Shown: positions 55,957 to 64,000, numbered from the stretch's first letter. The stretch is 64,000 nucleotides of DNA from Gammaproteobacteria bacterium (GCA_030430025.1 JAUIGR010000003.1:62001-126000), one strand, 5' to 3'. The notes: generated by a model not told the origin, from the letters alone. A program made the numbers and translations.

Positions 55957-56105
55957 GAGGGTGATACTATATTACTTGAGAAAAGCATGAATTATTGTTT
56001 TTCACAAAATTCAGGGTGAAACTATGCGATCAATTGATGATCAATTTATACCCTTAATAGCCAATTTTTAATATTATCAGAGTGAAACTATATTACATGA
56101 CGACA
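55957..56105. repeat. glmS-distal transposon end with spaced TnsB-like sites
   Basis: Read inward from the ACA at 56105, three 18-base sites lie on the opposite strand: 56078-56095, 56012-56029 and 55957-55974 (core GGGTGAAACTAT or variants). Their spacing of 66 and 55 bases resembles the left end of Tn7. Confidence 0.82.
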
Positions 56106-56110
56106 AGAAT
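56106..56110. repeat. Target-site duplication, distal
   Basis: AGAAT, immediately after the terminal ACA of the element, identical to 31675-31679. Confidence 0.9.
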
Positions 56111-56475
56111 TGAAAAAGCGTCTGGATAGTGACAGTTATCATGTGATTGTTGAAAAAGGAACCGAACGACCTTTTACCGGGCAATATAACCTCCATTTCG
56201 AGGCTGGAACCTACCACTGTAAAGCGTGTGGTGAAGCTTTGTTCAGCGATACTTCGAAATTCGACTCAGGTTGTGGTTGGCCGAGTTTTGATCAGCAAGT
56301 TGGTGCAGGCAAAATCAAAGAAATTTTTGATGATTCACATGGCATGCGCCGGATTGAAATTATATGTGCCAATTGCGAAGGTCACTTAGGCCATGTTTTC
56401 AATGACGGACCGACCGAAACGGGGTTGCGTTATTGTGTTAACTCTTTATCGATTGATTTCAAGCCCGAAGATTGA
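56110..56475 (+). CDS. msrB: Methionine-R-sulfoxide reductase B, 5'-truncated by transposon insertion
   Basis: 121 residues from a TTG at 56110 (reading KKRLDSDSYHVIVEKGTERP after it). The MsrB zinc cysteines CKACGEALF and CANCEGHLG and the catalytic RYCVNSLSIDF are intact. A stop (TGA 56098-56100) lies in frame upstream, so only this TTG can start it, with no good ribosome site. Originally it began at 31655, overlapping glmS, and lost eight codons and its shared promoter. The enzyme may still work if expressed at all. Ends overlapping the convergent glycosyltransferase by 30 bases. Confidence 0.88.
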   Translation: MKKRLDSDSYHVIVEKGTERPFTGQYNLHFEAGTYHCKACGEALFSDTSKFDSGCGWPSFDQQVGAGKIKEIFDDSHGMRRIEIICANCEGHLGHVFNDGPTETGLRYCVNSLSIDFKPED

Positions 56476-57474
56476 ATGCCATTGTCTGGCAATGGATTGA
56501 TCATCAAAAATGTCTCGATAAGCTACTTCAGGTAATTGATCAAGCCATTGTTTTAGTTGTGTAATGATGGCATCAATGTCATGGCCATCGATCAAGGGGT
56601 TATTAGGATGTAATATTTCTTTGGCCGAACCGATGTTATGAGCCAGAACTGCTGTGCCAACGGCATTGGCTTCAGCGTAGATTAAACCGAAAGTCTCAGC
56701 AAAAGTGGTTTGCGGATAAAATACACAAAGGCTTTTGGCCACTTTCTCCAACAGTTCCTTTTGAGGCAATGCGCCCAGCCATACCACTCCTTCCATATTC
56801 ATCTGTTTGTCTTCACGGTAACCAGGATTGGCCACTAACAGCGTCATATCAGGTAGTTGTTCTTTGATGGTTTTGAAGTAATCCAAGACTTGTGAAAGTC
56901 CCTTGTTGGGTGCTGAGATGAATATCAATTGGTGGTTGTTTTTTGCATTGACACGTAATGTGGTCCAAAAACGTGGAATTGGATTGTAAGCAAAGGTGAT
57001 TTTAATTTTTTTAATTCCCACCATTGACAAAAACCTACCAATGAAATGGTAGTGTAAACAATCATCCAAATGCTGTTGGTGGGTAGCAGAATTGCCAATC
57101 AAGGTTACTGACTTGGGTAAATTAAACAAGCGTTTGAGCGCAAACTCAGGTTTTTTATAAGTATGAAGCCAAAGATAAAATTGGGCTAGGGGATAATGTT
57201 TCTGATACGTTTTCAGGGCAGGCCATTTGCGCAATATGATGACATGCGTAGGAGTCACCTCTTGGCTTTGTTCTGGACCCAAGAAAGAAATGCCTTTTTG
57301 TGTCAGCTTTTGTTGACGGCTGTGTTGAAGGATGAACACTTGGTGCTTTTGCTGGGATAAAATCAGGGCCGTACGCAGGATACTTGATTCAGTCCCACCC
57401 ATAGCTTGGTTCGATAAAGTGTCAAAGTCATAAGGTATAGGAAAAGTGGTGTCGATGAACAAGGTACAGAGCAT
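56446..57474 (-). CDS. GT4-type glycosyltransferase
   Basis: 342 residues from ATG 57474 (MLCTLFIDTTFPIPYDFDTL), preferred because AAGGA lies upstream; 57510 (MANCKQ) is an alternative. The C-terminal domain has the GT-B/GT4 signature: GVVWLGALPQKELLEKV, then FAETFGLIYAEANAVGTAVL (~278-297) with the ExFGxxxxEA pattern. The N-terminal GGTESSILRT motif (nucleotide-sugar-binding loop) is also typical. Sugar and acceptor unknown. Divergent from the reductase at 57545. Confidence 0.82.
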   Translation of the reverse strand: MLCTLFIDTTFPIPYDFDTLSNQAMGGTESSILRTALILSQQKHQVFILQHSRQQKLTQKGISFLGPEQSQEVTPTHVIILRKWPALKTYQKHYPLAQFYLWLHTYKKPEFALKRLFNLPKSVTLIGNSATHQQHLDDCLHYHFIGRFLSMVGIKKIKITFAYNPIPRFWTTLRVNAKNNHQLIFISAPNKGLSQVLDYFKTIKEQLPDMTLLVANPGYREDKQMNMEGVVWLGALPQKELLEKVAKSLCVFYPQTTFAETFGLIYAEANAVGTAVLAHNIGSAKEILHPNNPLIDGHDIDAIITQLKQWLDQLPEVAYRDIFDDQSIARQWHSIFGLEINR

Positions 57475-57544
57475 CGACACATTATCCTTTATCTGTTTGC
57501 AATTTGCCATGTATTGACGATAATGGGTGCTTTTGTGTAAAGAG

Positions 57545-58306
57545 ATGACGCCAATTAAACTGACACTGCTGTCTCGCCTTGATCTGAATGAAAACACTGC
57601 TCATTTGCATTTTGCTGTTAACTGTGAAGGTGAGTTTGAGGTCCAAGCCGGTCAATTTGTACGGTTACATTTCACCCAGATTGATGGTAAAGAAACCTTC
57701 CGCAGTTATTCCATTGCCAGCATTTTTGAAAAAGAAAAAATGGTGATGACAGAAATCAGTATGGCGGTTTCTTGGGTTGAAGGCGGTTTAGCAACAGGCG
57801 TATTGTCGAAGTTAGAACCAGGGAATCAGTTGGACGCCAGTGGCCCGTTTGGACGTTTTTGTTTATTGCCAGAACGCCACCAGCGTTATTTTCTGATTGC
57901 TACTGGTACGGGTGTTACTCCCTATCGGGCGATGATCAATGTTCTCAAGGAGCGATTGGCCGCTGGTTCAGAAATATATGTCATCATGGGTGCCCAAAAT
58001 GAAAGTGCATTGCTATATGCCGATGACTTTGAAGTACTGGACAATGAATTTGAGCATTTTCACTACATTCCTTGCTTGTCTCGCCAACAACGTAATGAAC
58101 CCAAAGCCAATGACCAGAAAGGCTATGTGCAACATTACTTAGCGACCTATGATTTTGATTCAGAAACGGATATTGCCTACCTCTGTGGTAACCCAGATAT
58201 GGTTGATCAAGCCTTTTCATTATTAAAAGAAAAAGGCCTGCCAATACCTCAAATCAAACGGGAAAAATACATCAGCCCCAAGCCAAGAGGAGTCAGCACA
58301 ATATAG
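57545..58306 (+). CDS. fpr: Ferredoxin/flavodoxin--NADP+ reductase
   Basis: 253 residues from ATG 57545 (MTPIKLTLLSRLDLNENTA). FAD-binding RSYSIASIF (~residues 52-60), NADP-binding ATGTGVTPYRAM (~117-128) and the C-terminal CGNPDMVDQAF (~214-224). Family members move electrons between NADPH and ferredoxin or flavodoxin. The end SPKPRGVSTI differs from the E. coli terminus, so the enzyme group is firm while exact orthology to Fpr is less so. Confidence 0.83.
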   Translation: MTPIKLTLLSRLDLNENTAHLHFAVNCEGEFEVQAGQFVRLHFTQIDGKETFRSYSIASIFEKEKMVMTEISMAVSWVEGGLATGVLSKLEPGNQLDASGPFGRFCLLPERHQRYFLIATGTGVTPYRAMINVLKERLAAGSEIYVIMGAQNESALLYADDFEVLDNEFEHFHYIPCLSRQQRNEPKANDQKGYVQHYLATYDFDSETDIAYLCGNPDMVDQAFSLLKEKGLPIPQIKREKYISPKPRGVSTI

Positions 58307-58308
58307 AC

Positions 58309-58512
58309 AAACCTGCTAGATTTGCTTGGTTGTCCAAATCCAGTGTCAAAGACACAGCTTTGAAACACATTGGTCACATGCATGCTCTTGGTATTATTCT
58401 TGATAATTATGGTACATTCTGAGAGAAGATTCGCACAGAGCTTGCTAGTTTTATTGTTGATGAAGATGAATTCCAAGTTGATGTGGGGTTGTTTAGTGAG
58501 ATAAACACTTAA
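58309..58512 (+). pseudogene. Remnant of an unidentified gene
   Basis: One frame reads KPARFAWLSKSSVKDTALKH ... HALGIILDNYGTF, a TGA at 58420-58422, then EKIRTELASFIVDEDEFQVD ... SEINT-stop. It looks coding on both sides of a single stop and has no start codon. Fits a degraded C-terminal fragment. No family recognised. Confidence 0.35.
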
Positions 58513-58670
58513 CCACCGTACCCTTTGTTGTCGGAATTTGACCTGTAACGTCTCTTTGCTGATGCAAAGCAGGCAGAAAGTGAAGAGTTGTGTTCAGAAT
58601 TATATAATTTTATAGGTTAGAATGTGTAATTAGTGGAATTTGAATAATCCATGATTTGTTGTTAAATATA

Positions 58671-58744
58671 AAGAGTTACTTCAATCTTGTACATTTTTTC
58701 GACCAGAAGATAGGTATAACGATACATTTTTCAGGGTTGACTAA
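58671..58744. repeat. Dispersed repeat, deleted copy
   Basis: Matches the head (AAGAGTTACTTCAAT...ACATTTTTTCGACCAG) and tail (TTCAGG..TGACTA) of 19835-20104 but lacks the middle. The join is at the T run before TTCAGG. Confidence 0.6.
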
Positions 58745-58769
58745 TTAATATATCTTTATGTTATAGAGA

Positions 58770-59048
58770 ATGATGAAGCAATATAAGGATGCATCCAATC
58801 GCCTGTCGTTGACCCTAAGTGGTGTGTCAAACGACTTAGGATTGTTTATTATCAAGATGATACGATTCTATGGGGATCCCTTGCAGAAGGTTATTGGTTT
58901 GGACCAAGCGTATTTGGATTTTAACATAAACGGCGTTATTGTTGTCCTTCATGCTGAACATTATCTTGGTGTCTCAATTCATGTTAAAGACGGAACACAT
59001 GATGCATTGTTGCATGATATTGCATCGGAATTAATAAATGAGGAATAG
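58770..59048 (+). CDS. Small hypothetical protein
   Basis: 92 residues, cytosolic by composition, from ATG 58770 (a second ATG follows directly). It has amphipathic strands (NGVIVVLHAEHYLGVSIHVK) and an acidic end. No family recognised. It sits in a stretch of decaying small genes. Confidence 0.45.
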   Translation: MMKQYKDASNRLSLTLSGVSNDLGLFIIKMIRFYGDPLQKVIGLDQAYLDFNINGVIVVLHAEHYLGVSIHVKDGTHDALLHDIASELINEE

Positions 59049-59369
59049 TTACAGAACCAAATTGCATTATGATAGCCCTAATAAAGAGTCATTGCAAAAG
59101 TAGGTGCTAGCGATATAGGTGTTAATAAGAAGCAGCCAATATTGTTATTAAACAACTGAAAAAAGAGCCGGAGCTTCAAACTAATATAAATAAACAATCC
59201 ACTTTCATGGTAAAACGGTTCATGAAATGGCAACAGCACATAAAAAAAATATACTGGCTTCAGCTTTTATCCTATGGCAAACTTGTGATAAGTAATAAGT
59301 TTAGACACCACCGCGCTCACTTATTTTGGACAAGGTCGCCCGCTGGTGATAAAGCCACTGAACTTCATC
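59049..59369. other. Low-content stretch between small genes
   Basis: About 320 bases. An open frame across 59150-59390 (including VKRFMKWQQHIKKIYWLQLL) has no family and no ribosome site, and I do not call it. No hairpins or repeats of note. Confidence 0.35.
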
Positions 59370-59938
59370 ATGATTAAAGACATTACCCAATTTTGGCAAA
59401 GCCAGTTCAATGGTTTCGTTCCTGAAGCTGACAATTTGAAATATGAGTTTAAAAACCGTTGGGTTCGATTCCACTCGTTGCCAGAATCAAAAAGATACCC
59501 AGAAAATGAACAGGAATACCTAGAAATTTTACGAAGACACAATGTTGTACTTCAAGATTTATGTGGCCAAGGTAATGTTCTTGTTGTTTTGCCCGAATAT
59601 TCCGATTCAAGTGTGCCGACCAAACCTCAAAACTAAACAGTTTATTTCCTAGTACAGAGCACTGGTGTTCTTTAGTGCAACACAAAGAAGATGATTACGA
59701 GCTTTATTGGCACCTTCACGTTTCAGAGCTTAAGTATACAGGCAGTGAACTGAATGACCTGTTTCGTTTTGTGGCCAACGATGAAGTAGTTAATATCATG
59801 GTTATTAGTTTGAGCAAAGCTGTGGTATTCCACCCCTATGACGGTGGTGTTGATATAGTGTTGGCATCAACAAAACAACGAAACCTGCTCAAAGAAAAGT
59901 ATCATCAATGGCTATCGGCGCATCCTGAAGGATTCTAA
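59370..59938 (+). pseudogene. DUF3885 protein broken by a frameshift
   Basis: The first part (ATG 59370: MIKDITQFWQSQFNGFVPEA ... RFHSLPESKRYPENEQEYLE) stops at 59634-59636. The second resumes in another frame (LNSLFPSTEHWCSLVQHKED, then YELYWHLHVSELKYTGSELN). Both halves fit DUF3885. Adding one A to the AAAA run at about 59629-59632 would rejoin them as PQKLNSLF, so a single-base deletion or read error is likely. Family role unknown; often found in small-immunity-gene clusters. Confidence 0.7.
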
Positions 59939-59957
59939 ATTTAATAAGAGATCAGCT

Positions 59958-60435
59958 TTGACTATCACCCTAATTAAAAAATTAGATGATTTTTTTGAAA
60001 AGAATAATTACCAATCGATGGATTGGTGTGATGGTATAGCGTCTCATCTTGCTGAGGGTATCATAGCGAAGTTTAACGAACGAGATTGGAGCGTACTCAG
60101 TGAAATCTGGTCAACCAGGAGTATTCAGTGGCAACTCTGCTTAGTCAGCATATTGGATACTCAGTATGGAAATGTCGCTCAAGATATTTTTATTCAAATG
60201 GCTGGAAGTGATAATCCCGAAGTTGTGTTTGAAGCAATGTACTCATTCTCTTTCTATTGTGATCAATGAAAATTCTGACGGCCAATTTGTTGATGATTCT
60301 ATCGCACACAGTGAATTTAAAGCGAAACTCAGTGCAAATTCGAAGTTCTTGGAATCCATTCCAAGAATTGGTACTTTGGTTGGGAGGAAATATGAAATGT
60401 TGCAGCGCATTTTGGATAGTAAGCCTAAGTCATAG
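59958..60435 (+). pseudogene. Hypothetical helical protein broken by a frameshift
   Basis: The first frame starts TTG 59958 (TITLIKKLDDFFEKNNYQSM) and ends at 60267-60269 after VFEAMYSFSFYCDQ. A second frame overlaps from 60166 and continues INENSDGQFVDDSIAHSEFK ... EMLQRILDSKPKS to 60435. Together they look like one HEAT-like, all-helical protein. No named family recognised. Confidence 0.5.
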
Positions 60436-60461
60436 GGTTAAATAAAAGGTGGATTCCATTC

Positions 60462-60920
60462 ATCAAACCTTTTGTTGCTTGGATTGCTGCTGGTGTATTA
60501 CATGGTCAGTGTGATGGGGCGGTTTGTCTTCAGAGTACTCCTTCGATATGTGGTACTGCATCGGTTGTGACAATCTTAAAACAGTTTGAGGTCGATATAA
60601 CGGAGTTAGAACTGGTTGCAGAAGCTTATTCTTACTCAAGAGGTACTAAAGTCTGGCATCTAGCAAGAGCGGTGAGATCCCGTGGATTTGAAGTTGAATT
60701 TGAGCCCACTGCAGGATTCACTCCAGAAGGAGGGCTTCCAGCAGTGGTAGGTGTTCGACTAGGGGCAATAGATCATTTTATTGCTATTCTCGGTCAGAAA
60801 AGGGATAAATTTATTGTTGGCGATCCGCTGCGCGGAGAAGAACTATTATCATTTGCCGAGCTTGAACAGCGTTACAATTTTACAGGTTTTCACATGAGAG
60901 TCAAAAAAACAAGGCCTTGA
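60462..60920 (+). CDS. C39-like cysteine peptidase, start codon unclear
   Basis: About 152 residues if read from ATC at 60462, where AAAGGTGG lies 9 nt upstream and the sequence KPFVAWIAAGVLHGQC would be a signal peptide. The catalytic pattern is SICGTASVVTILKQFEVDIT (cysteine), DHFIAILG (histidine) and VGDP (aspartate). The nearest standard start, GTG 60567, would omit the cysteine. Either a non-standard start is used or ATG has mutated to ATC and the gene is dying. Confidence 0.5.
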   Translation: MKPFVAWIAAGVLHGQCDGAVCLQSTPSICGTASVVTILKQFEVDITELELVAEAYSYSRGTKVWHLARAVRSRGFEVEFEPTAGFTPEGGLPAVVGVRLGAIDHFIAILGQKRDKFIVGDPLRGEELLSFAELEQRYNFTGFHMRVKKTRP

Positions 60921-61010
60921 ACCTAACGGCTTACCCATAGTGATTTAACCGGCTTGATGGCAATAAAATCTTCTATTTTTAGGGTCGTTTCAAGGTGAGG
61001 AGGTTATAAT

Positions 61011-61085
61011 ATGACTTATACTAAGATTAATGTTTTATCAACATCCCTGATATTTTTCGGAAGGGTTGTGTGCTCTGTGCTTTAG
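61011..61085 (+). CDS. Possible 24-residue leader ORF
   Basis: ATG 61011 with a strong GAGGAGG 9 nt upstream, reading MTYTKINVLSTSLIFFGRVV and four more residues, TAG at 61083-61085. It stops 3 bases before the next ATG. Could be a leader or a remnant. Confidence 0.25.
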   Translation: MTYTKINVLSTSLIFFGRVVCSVL

Positions 61086-61088
61086 CTT

Positions 61089-61436
61089 ATGAAGCTTTAC
61101 TACCGTTGGAGATGTGCTAAAGAGATGCCCTTCTTGGAAGAACATGTGTGGAAAATTATCGGTCCACTTTTAGATGCTGGAAAAAAAGAAATACAAGCAT
61201 ATCGGCTTCGCACTGGCTTTGATTTAAAAACAGCGAGAGAAAATATTAAGCCTGAAGTCACTCAAGAGTTTCATCGGTTAACTAATATACCTGGTATACA
61301 CTTTGATATTATCAGTCACCATAGGCTAAGTAATTGGGGCCCTGAATGTAAAAATTGTGGTCATTTACTTCGTACGGCCAAAGCCAAATATTGCGCTCAT
61401 TGTGGTAAAAGTCGAATATGTGAGGCTCATGTCTAA
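61089..61436 (+). CDS. Small zinc-ribbon hypothetical protein
   Basis: 115 residues. The C-terminus has CKNCGHLLRTAKAKYCAHCG (~residues 87-106), a four-cysteine ribbon. The rest is helical and mildly basic. No family recognised. Its stop overlaps the acyltransferase start by 1 nt, so the two are coupled. Confidence 0.65.
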   Translation: MKLYYRWRCAKEMPFLEEHVWKIIGPLLDAGKKEIQAYRLRTGFDLKTARENIKPEVTQEFHRLTNIPGIHFDIISHHRLSNWGPECKNCGHLLRTAKAKYCAHCGKSRICEAHV

Positions 61437-62542
61437 TGAAAAAAAACATGATGCGGGATAAACAACTAGATGGATTGCGTGGAGTGGCTGCTTGTGGCGT
61501 GATGCTGTTTCATGCCCATTATTCGCAGGCGTTACATTGGCTTTGGACTTTTGTTGATCTATTTTTCGTTTTATCAGGTTTTTTGATTACACGAATTATT
61601 CTGGATGGTCTTAAGAATGATTCATTTTCACTCAGAAATTTCATGATTCGTCGGATCTTACGAATATGGCCTGTTTATTATTTGACATTGATCCTTTGTT
61701 TGTTGGCTGTGATTAGCAATTATTTTTTATTGGGTCAGTGGCAATATACAAGTGGTGTTCTCTCTGTACCATTTTTTCTTCAATATACGCATCATTACCT
61801 GCATCCAGATTTTAATGCAGGGCATGAAGAATTCATTTTGTGGTTCCAGCACAGTTGGTCCATTGCAGTTGAGGAGCAGTTTTATTTGTTGATGCCGTTA
61901 CTGATGCTTGTTTTAAGGCGGCAGTTATTTTTGGTATTTGCAATCATTATGTTACTGATTCCTGTTGCAGTCTATTTCCGCATTATGGAAGTTTATCATT
62001 GGTTATTGATTTATAGGATGGATGCTTTGTGTGTCGGTGTCTTATTGGCATTTTATTGGACATTCAGGAAGCCGAGCACGATTGTGCCAGTTGTAGTTCA
62101 GCAGTTGATTGTGGGGTTGGTGGCGGTGTTGAGTATTGGATTGATTTTTTTGGATAAGCTGCCAATTGAGCTATCACCTCAGTACTTAACAGCATTGTCA
62201 TTACTGGGTTTCAACTTGATTTATGGTGTCATTTTATGGGTTTTAATGGAAGGTTGGTTACCCAAACTTAACACAGTCATGTCAGCCAGCCCAATGGTTT
62301 TTCTGGGATCGATCAGTTATGCCCTTTATTTATTTCATGTTCCTATTCGTGGCGCTTTATTGGCCATCATTGATGAGCAAACCATTGCTGATAGTCCACT
62401 TTGGGTAGACATTGCTTATTATGGTTTATCTGTATTAGCAGCATACTTGTCAAAAATCCTGCTTGAAGATCGAATTAACATGCTCAAACACAAATTTCCA
62501 GTCAATGGTATCAATCGCCAAAGGAATGTTGCTACCGAATGA
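61436..62542 (+). CDS. Acyltransferase 3 family (OafA-like) membrane protein
   Basis: 368 residues. About ten membrane segments. The N-terminal signature LDGLRGVAACGVMLFHAHYS (~residues 11-30) holds the catalytic histidine, and the conserved NFMIRRILRIWPVYY (~65-79) is present. These enzymes O-acetylate LPS, capsule or other surface sugars. The substrate is unknown. The stop lies 22 bases from the convergent DUF1624 gene. Confidence 0.9.
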   Translation: MKKNMMRDKQLDGLRGVAACGVMLFHAHYSQALHWLWTFVDLFFVLSGFLITRIILDGLKNDSFSLRNFMIRRILRIWPVYYLTLILCLLAVISNYFLLGQWQYTSGVLSVPFFLQYTHHYLHPDFNAGHEEFILWFQHSWSIAVEEQFYLLMPLLMLVLRRQLFLVFAIIMLLIPVAVYFRIMEVYHWLLIYRMDALCVGVLLAFYWTFRKPSTIVPVVVQQLIVGLVAVLSIGLIFLDKLPIELSPQYLTALSLLGFNLIYGVILWVLMEGWLPKLNTVMSASPMVFLGSISYALYLFHVPIRGALLAIIDEQTIADSPLWVDIAYYGLSVLAAYLSKILLEDRINMLKHKFPVNGINRQRNVATE

Positions 62543-62563
62543 ACTTCTGTAGATAACGTTCTA

Positions 62564-63742
62564 TTACAAGTACTTCAACCACCAGTGTTGATGGGTTGAT
62601 TTGTAACGATCGTACCATTTGCATATAAAGTAGAAGCACACGATAGTGCCTAGCCAAGCCAGATAAAGTCTTAGCAAGGATGGCTCATAAAACGCTGGCC
62701 AATTTTTGCTTTGGGTGCTGACTAAATCAAACCACTGGCCATGCACCAATTTGAAATAAACTAGAGACGTTAAATGGATAAAAATAAAATGTAAAACATA
62801 AAAGAAAAAAGGTACACGACCGAAAACTCGAAGTATTTCAAAAATCTTGGTCGACCTTTTTTCGAATAGAATCAGTAATAAAAATGAAGGACCCAAGGTC
62901 ATCAACAAGTACAGTAGTGAAGGTGGATATTTCTGGGTATTGATAAAAGACATCAAAGTGAACAAACCAGTTTTCTGACTTTGCCAGTCAGTCGTATCGC
63001 CATACCAGTTAGTGAAGCGCAGTACAATAAACAACACAATGGCAGCGATGCTAAGGCGTAATAACCACCTGGTTCTTTTCTGTTTTTCAAACAACATAAT
63101 ATGACCAAAAACATAACCAACAGCCATCACACCAATCCAGGGAATGATTGGATAGGCAAAATACACCCCCCAATCACCTTGTTCGTTTAGACTTTGCCAA
63201 CCACGTTCATGCAGCATTTTCCAAATCCAACCGAAAGAGCCTAAATCTTCTGGCACGACTGGATTGAGTAAGTTGTGTCCAAAGAGTATCAACAAGCCAA
63301 TGATTAAAATGACTTTATCGGAAAAATATACCAATCCAGCCATCACAATCATACCAATACCTAAGGCCCATATCACTTGAAGGGTAAAACCCCATTCGCT
63401 CCAAAAAAATCCTAAAGCCCAGCTGGAGTTAACGACCATGATTTCTATAAAAATCAACCACAAACCGCGAACTAATAGGAATTTGCTTAGCGCTTTTGTG
63501 TCCTTGATTTTATGATGATATAAAAATGCTGAAGTGCCTGCCAGAAATACAAATACCGGTGCACAAAAGTGTGTGATCCAGCGGGTAAAAAAGTATTCAG
63601 GGTAAGTTTGAGTTAAATCTAATGGTGAAAAAGATTCAACTGACCAAAAATCCCGCACATGATCAAGGGCCATTAAAATAATGACCAGACCACGCATGAT
63701 ATCCAATGAATAAATACGTTCACGTTGTTCTTTTTTTATCAT
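62564..63742 (-). CDS. DUF1624 / HGSNAT-like membrane protein
   Basis: 392 residues from ATG 63742 (MIKKEQRERIYSLDIMRGLV); an ATG 21 codons earlier would add a spurious hydrophobic lead. The motif SLDIMRGLVIILMALDHVRD (~residues 12-31) marks the DUF1624 / heparan-alpha-glucosaminide N-acetyltransferase group, with about ten membrane helices. Possible transmembrane acyl transfer to sugars. It is unlinked to the acyltransferase 3 gene except by convergence. Confidence 0.88.
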   Translation of the reverse strand: MIKKEQRERIYSLDIMRGLVIILMALDHVRDFWSVESFSPLDLTQTYPEYFFTRWITHFCAPVFVFLAGTSAFLYHHKIKDTKALSKFLLVRGLWLIFIEIMVVNSSWALGFFWSEWGFTLQVIWALGIGMIVMAGLVYFSDKVILIIGLLILFGHNLLNPVVPEDLGSFGWIWKMLHERGWQSLNEQGDWGVYFAYPIIPWIGVMAVGYVFGHIMLFEKQKRTRWLLRLSIAAIVLFIVLRFTNWYGDTTDWQSQKTGLFTLMSFINTQKYPPSLLYLLMTLGPSFLLLILFEKRSTKIFEILRVFGRVPFFFYVLHFIFIHLTSLVYFKLVHGQWFDLVSTQSKNWPAFYEPSLLRLYLAWLGTIVCFYFICKWYDRYKSTHQHWWLKYL

Positions 63743-64000
63743 CTTTGACCTCGTTTCTATGGATTTTAGTATCACTACAGCCAGCAACCAATTAAATAGT
63801 GTCAACAGGCCCTAATATTAGCGTGGGTTTTTCTCTCTAGTGAAAGCAATTGAGTAATCTAAACTAAGGAGACCATTGCCTAAACCGTGATTCAAGATAA
63901 AAAGTCTAAAATCTTAAATTTCTGTGTCAGCACACTTTGCAATAGCTGACGGCCTATACGGTTTTTATTCTTTGGCTTCTTGCCTGTAGCAAACCGCCAA
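63743..64000. other. Right edge, nothing recognised
   Basis: About 260 bases. No frame long enough to call and no known RNA or clear terminator is visible; a promoter for the DUF1624 gene must lie at its left end. Confidence 0.4.

Larger units (their letters stand above)
31680..56105. mobile_element. Tn7-like transposon carrying a Dnd defence island
   Basis: 24,426 bases. The ends are inverted: TGTCGGTAGG and its partner TGTCGTCATG (read inward from 56105), each followed at the same distance by TAATATAGTTTCAC(C/T)CTG. A perfect 5-bp duplication AGAAT flanks them, and the glmS attTn7 position is exact. Contents in order: TOTE-type primase-helicase, dndA / dndBCDE, a convergent five-gene effector module, MerR-like regulator, tnsABCD. 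No tnsE and no CRISPR components are present. The element is visibly richer in A+T than its flanks. Confidence 0.95.

Noticed and set aside
31680-56105. CRISPR-associated transposon features
   Set aside because: No repeat-spacer array, no Cas genes; a complete tnsD with attTn7 insertion explains targeting. tnsE is also absent.
58249-58476. 75-codon minus-strand frame after fpr
   Set aside because: Lies over the end of fpr and a plus-strand remnant with better coding character.
59150-59393. Open frame with VKRFMKWQQHIKK
   Set aside because: No start with ribosome site, no recognised family, and it overlaps the start of the DUF3885 gene.

Overview
The window looks like chromosome from a fairly AT-rich, free-living gammaproteobacterium. 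The evidence is a single contiguous atpIBEFHAGDC operon, the lptM-dapF-DUF484 order, a glmU-glmS pair downstream of atpC, and BirA. Marinicella-type bacteria are a possible host, but I cannot prove this without a search. Two parts are unusual for that host: an alphaproteobacterial-style general stress response (GSR) locus, and a 24.4 kb Tn7-like transposon carrying a DNA phosphorothioation (Dnd) defence island.

Layout: 1-3841 is a minus-strand operon (UDG-like protein, M61 peptidase, deoxynucleoside kinase, membrane protein). 3942-6422 holds cytochrome b561, a DUF4253 protein and a zinc-ribbon protein. 6528-10044 is the GSR operon phyR - PAS/HWE kinase - LOV/HWE-like kinase - nepR - ecfG, with an EcfG-type promoter before nepR. 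10286-13362 holds envelope and stress genes (DUF1328, BON, DUF2383, cardiolipin synthase), one with an EcfG-like promoter. 14032-18152 holds a methyltransferase, a Doc/AbrB toxin-antitoxin pair, tRNA-Thr, a SPOR protein, birA and an esterase. 18218-19777 is lptM-dapF-DUF484. 20281-27382 is the ATP synthase operon with promoter and terminator. 28472-31655 is glmU-glmS.

The Tn7-like element spans 31680-56105 and is bounded by a perfect 5-bp duplication AGAAT (31675-31679 and 56106-56110). It sits 20-24 bp past the glmS stop codon. In order it carries a TOTE-type primase-helicase, dndA facing dndBCDE, a convergent five-gene module (sigma4/alpha-CTD-like regulator, DndE-like protein, Rad50/DndD-like ATPase, small protein, PLD-helicase), a MerR-like regulator, and tnsABCD. 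Modification by DndACDE and the second ATPase/helicase module probably act as a phosphorothioate-dependent anti-phage system. tnsA is split by a -1 frameshift. The insertion also removed the start codon and first eight codons of msrB, which originally overlapped the glmS stop codon. The msrB body now begins with TTG at 56110.

56110-64000 is chromosome again: msrB, a glycosyltransferase, a ferredoxin-NADP reductase, a decaying stretch with frameshifted genes and a dispersed repeat (58309-60920), then two membrane acyltransferase-type genes.
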